Shown: positions 6,105-7,968 of the stretch, in pieces
Position numbering within the stretch: the first letter of the stretch is position 1
How the letters are laid out: every line of letters starts with the position of its first letter
Assembly (NCBI GenBank): GCA_035532215.1
Contig: DATKRK010000128.1
Coordinates: 1-7,968 of the forward strand
Direction of reading: 5' to 3'
DNA length: 7,968 bases
Origin: JAICIG01 sp035532215
GTDB lineage: Bacteria; Planctomycetota; Planctomycetia; Pirellulales; JAICIG01
Notes under the pieces: generated by a model
The model's input: only the letters and a program-made list of their open reading frames with translations
Told to the model about the DNA's origin: nothing
The model's database searches: none
Translations under genes and position numbers: made by a program

Positions 6105-6422
6105 GAACGACAAGGTCTGTGGCCGATCCTGACCTTTTGCCAGCTCGACTGCCGGCCGGGACTTGCTATCGAGGAAGCATTCAATCTGTTGCCTCGGCAA
6201 GAGGCGCTTGGCCTGCACGTTTCGTGCGAGCTGCAGGAGCAGTGCCTGCGGATCGTGGTCTCGGTCTGTTTCCTGGCTACCGGCGCCGACCGGCTGATCG
6301 AGCCCGAGGTGCTGAGCAAAGACCTAGCCCGCTACCTGGAAGCCTGCAAGCGCGACCCAGCCGCCGCCGAGCGGCTGGTCGAGAAGGCCAAGCGGCGCGG
6401 TAAGCAAGGCTGGCATGTCGGG
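6105..6422 (+). pseudogene. 5'-truncated remnant of an unrecognised gene
   Basis: Within a longer plus-strand open frame, about 106 codons look truly coding: G/C is strongly preferred at third positions, and the translation is balanced and helical, for example 'EEAFNLLPRQEALGLHVSC', 'CLRIVVSVCFLATGADRLIE' and 'PEVLSKDLARYLEACKRD', ending in a basic stretch 'RLVEKAKRRGKQGWHVG'. No ATG, GTG or TTG with a ribosome-binding site precedes it; the upstream part of the frame only reads antisense through the small minus-strand gene. After 'GWHVG' the translation turns Gly/Arg/His-rich, so the true C-terminus may be lost too. I cannot name the family and suggest no function. It may be a fragment of a gene carried by the former accessory region. 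Confidence 0.42.
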
Positions 6423-6813
6423 CAGCACGAGAGGATTCTGCACCTAGGCCGGCCGCAAGAGGGCGGCGAGGGCGTTGTTGGAACCCACGGCCAGCTTCGG
6501 CACCAGCACCAGCGCCGGGCCCATTTCCGGCTGCTGCCTGCCGGCCGCGTTACGTTCGTCCGGCAGGCCACGGTGCGGCCGGATTTGCCGCCGCCGGAGC
6601 GGGCGGCCGGATATCTGGTGCAGGTGTAGGTCCCAAACTTCAATTCGGCCGCGCCCGTTCGGGTGCGGTGACAGCCTCTTCTCAAGCTGCGCCGCCGCGC
6701 GTCGGTGGCCTGCGGCCGAAGTGCATTCGACTTCTGCTTTGAAAACGTGCACAACGCTTGTCGTGCCGTAGTCTCAGAGACCTGACAAGGTCGCGCGGGC
6801 GGGGCGTTGACGC
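6423..6813. other. About 390 bases with no credible gene
   Basis: All open frames here give Arg/Pro/Ser/Cys-rich translations typical of chance frames in GC-rich DNA. One minus-strand frame ending in a stop at 6444 is slightly better ('GPALVLVPKLAVGSNNALAALL') but has no recognisable domain or start. The segment lies between the unrecognised remnant and the end of the DUF499 homology, and is best read as scrambled debris of the accessory region. I see no RNA gene or clear repeat. Confidence 0.45.
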
Positions 6814-7499
6814 TTGTTCTAGATAGGCTTCGACCAGCGAGCCGGCCGAACTCGACGTGATGTTGCCGAGGTCGACGTGCCGCAGCTTGTTGTCTTTGCC
6901 AAGCAGATACAGATGCTTGTAGGCGCGGAAAATCGCCTCGTCCAAGTCGCGCTGCGCCGTCTTGCGGTTGCGTTCGAGCAGCTTGAGCTGGCTCTCGTCG
7001 ACGCGCTGCTTGGTCTCCTCGTCGTCGTCGATGTCTTCCCAGGCCAAAACCTCGCGCGCCTTGTCGCGGAGATTCTCGGAGGGATCGACCGCGGCGAAGA
7101 CCAGCGCCGACTCGAACGTCCGGCCGCTCGATCCGCAGTCGCGCACGATCGCCTCCATCAGCTCGCGCGTCGCGCGTTCCTCGGCCGGATGCTCGATCCC
7201 CATCGCCACGAGCGTGATCCGCGGAACCTCTTTCACGTCGTTGCTCCGCTTCGGAAAAAACTCGCGTTCGACGAATTTGCAGGCATCGGTCGAGTTCTTG
7301 CGGAACAGTTCTGCCGTGCGCTTGCGGACCCGTTCGTCGATGGCCTTGTCCTGCACGCCGCCTCGACGGGCGACCAGCACCTGGTTCAAGTTGGGCACCA
7401 GCCCGAAGCGATACCGGTTCCGCTCCCATTGCAGGTAAAAGCACGTGCCGGCCAATCCTTCCAGCACGGTGTCGACGTCGCTGAGGTTGACGTCCGGCC
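6814..7499 (-). pseudogene. DUF499-family ATPase remnant, cut by IS66 and truncated at its 3' side
   Basis: The minus-strand frame runs from the IS66 edge at 7499 to about 6814 and encodes roughly 228 residues of an interior to C-terminal part of a DUF499 protein. These are large (about 900-1100 residue) ATP-binding proteins, some found in anti-phage clusters with DUF1156 methyltransferases, DUF3780 and HerA-like helicases. Family-like segments in order are: 'RPDVNLSDVDTVLEGL', 'CFYLQWERNRYRFGLVPNLN', 'GSSGRTFESALVFAAVD', 'AREVLAWEDIDDDEETK', 'DLDEAIFRAYKHLYLLGKDN', 'RHVDLGNITSSSAGSLVEAY'. The N-terminal P-loop part is missing on the other side of the insertion sequence. After 'EAYLEQ' (6814) the frame continues to 6682 with unrelated basic residues, so the 3' end has been replaced. 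A GTG at 7467 could start a short product, but it would lack the ATPase core. Family recognition is from memory of the motif order. Confidence 0.78.
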
Positions 7500-7525
7500 G
7501 TAACCGTACACCGGCGCCAGGTGGC
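7500..7525 (+). repeat. Terminal inverted repeat of the IS66-family element (right end, at the tnpC 3' side)
   Basis: The sequence begins GTAACCGTACACCGGCGCC at 7500. IS66-family ends start with GTAA, and the form 'GTAAxCGTxCACCGG' is typical. Read on the transposase strand this is ...GGTGTACGGTTAC, ending where the DUF499 homology begins. The family makes 8-bp target duplications, so 7492-7499 (GTCCGGCC) should recur at the other end of the element, which is outside the window. The inner limit of the repeat cannot be set without that end. Confidence 0.7.
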
Positions 7526-7528
7526 TCT

Positions 7529-7558
7529 GGGGCGGGCGGGGCTAGGGGCGGGGGTCGG
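7529..7558 (+). other. G-run cluster (potential G-quadruplex) at the IS end
   Basis: The plus strand carries GGGG-C-GGG-C-GGGG-CTA-GGGG-C-GGGGG-TC-GGG, six G runs of at least three with loops of 1-3 bases, which satisfies the standard quadruplex pattern. It overlaps the transposase stop codon (7542-7544) and lies just inside the terminal repeat. Whether it folds or has a role is not known; it may only reflect Pro-rich coding on the other strand. Confidence 0.5.
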
Positions 7559-7968
7559 GAGAATTCTGGGCCAGCCGTCGCTGAGCACGACGGCGCCGGC
7601 GTCGGTCGGCGGCGTCGCGGCGCTCGTCGGTTCGGTAATTGCGAACCGCTTCGGGGTGCGATTGCTTCCAGACGTCGGCGTGCAACGAGCGGTAGTCGGT
7701 CGAGCCGGCCAGCAATTGGTCCAGCACGTCCTTCAGGTAGACGTACACGTCCAGGTCGTTCCTCGCCGCCGTGCTGACGATCGTCATCAGCGTTGCGGCT
7801 CGCGCGCCGGCCTCCAGGCTGCCGACAAACAGCCAGTTCTTCCTGCCCACGGCGATCTGCTTCATCAACTGCTCGACGTCGTTGTTGTCGATCGGCATCC
7901 GGCCGTCGGACACGAACGTTTGCAACGCGTCCCAGTGATTGCGCAGGTACGAGAGCGCCTCGCCAAAC
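7542..7968 (-). CDS. tnpC: IS66-family transposase TnpC, C-terminal part
   Basis: The frame enters from the right edge and ends with a stop at 7542-7544, giving the last 141 residues of a transposase usually 450-530 residues long. It catalyses DNA strand transfer of the element through a DDE active site. The visible part contains 'DGRMPIDNNDVEQLMKQIAV', where the Glu after IDNN is the expected third catalytic acid, followed by 'GRKNWLFVGSLEAGARAATL' and the helix 'NDLDVYVYLKDVL', all hallmark IS66 segments. The two Asp residues lie outside the window. The end differs from the common IS66 tail: 'ADVWKQSHPEAVRNYRTDER' is followed by an Arg-rich stretch, a form I associate with planctomycete and other large-genome copies. 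Nothing in the visible part is broken, so the element may still be active. Confidence 0.9.
   Translation of the reverse strand, partial: FGEALSYLRNHWDALQTFVSDGRMPIDNNDVEQLMKQIAVGRKNWLFVGSLEAGARAATLMTIVSTAARNDLDVYVYLKDVLDQLLAGSTDYRSLHADVWKQSHPEAVRNYRTDERRDAADRRRRRRAQRRLAQNSPDPRP

Larger units (their letters stand above)
7500..7968 (-). mobile_element. IS66-family insertion sequence, partial
   Basis: One end of an IS66-type element is present: the GTAAC terminus at 7500, a short G-rich non-coding strip, and the 3' third of the transposase gene read on the minus strand. The remaining transposase, any tnpA/tnpB accessory genes and the second terminal repeat lie beyond the right edge. The element interrupts a DUF499 gene. 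Confidence 0.82.

Noticed and set aside
6565..6600. P-loop-like 'SGGGKSGRT' on the minus strand
   Set aside because: It lies in the Arg/Cys-rich shadow frame with no surrounding ATPase motifs; the similarity to a Walker A motif is by chance.
6332..7588. A 418-codon minus-strand open frame
   Set aside because: It is the largest frame on that strand, but it crosses the IS66 boundary at 7500 and its translation is Arg/Pro/Ser-rich. The DUF499 remnant lies in a different frame of the same strand, so this one is a GC-driven shadow.
1..7968. CRISPR array, tRNA or rRNA genes
   Set aside because: No regularly spaced direct repeats and no cloverleaf or rRNA-like sequence were seen on either strand.

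Overview
The window (about 8 kb, GC-rich) looks like a chromosomal segment from a planctomycete, probably of the Pirellula/Lacipirellula type. The grounds are a paired inverted repeat whose arm reads through as 'VGQAFQPD', a secreted PQQ-type beta-propeller protein opening with NWPQWRGP, a slipin with an unusual repeated N-terminus, and an IS66 transposase of an Arg-rich C-terminal type. This assignment is inference from style and recalled families; no search was run.

Left part (1-2700): the possible tail of an upstream gene runs into a two-hairpin inverted repeat. A complete slipin/SPFH gene follows, closed by a very clean intrinsic terminator with a UUCG loop. Next come a SAM-dependent methyltransferase with its own near-consensus promoter and a small single-domain cupin. 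These are monocistronic housekeeping or accessory genes on the + strand, with no sign that they form a pathway.

Middle part (2700-5570): a broken YtcJ-like amidohydrolase that has lost its 5' end and its whole central catalytic barrel while staying in frame, then an intact exported beta-propeller protein, then an intact cytosolic protein that looks like a glutamine-amidotransferase-fold (GATase1/ThuA-like) protein.

Right part (5570-7968): an eroded accessory region. It holds a small minus-strand gene of unknown function, a 5'-truncated + strand gene remnant, about 400 bp with no credible gene, and a minus-strand remnant of a DUF499 ATPase, a family that occurs in anti-phage gene clusters. 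The DUF499 gene is cut at its upstream side by an IS66-family element. Its terminal GTAAC appears at 7500, and its transposase runs off the right edge. The region reads as a decayed defence island next to stable chromosomal genes. I found no CRISPR array, RNA gene or clearly new intact system. The most notable items are the IS66/DUF499 junction, the triplicated slipin N-terminus and the internally deleted amidohydrolase.
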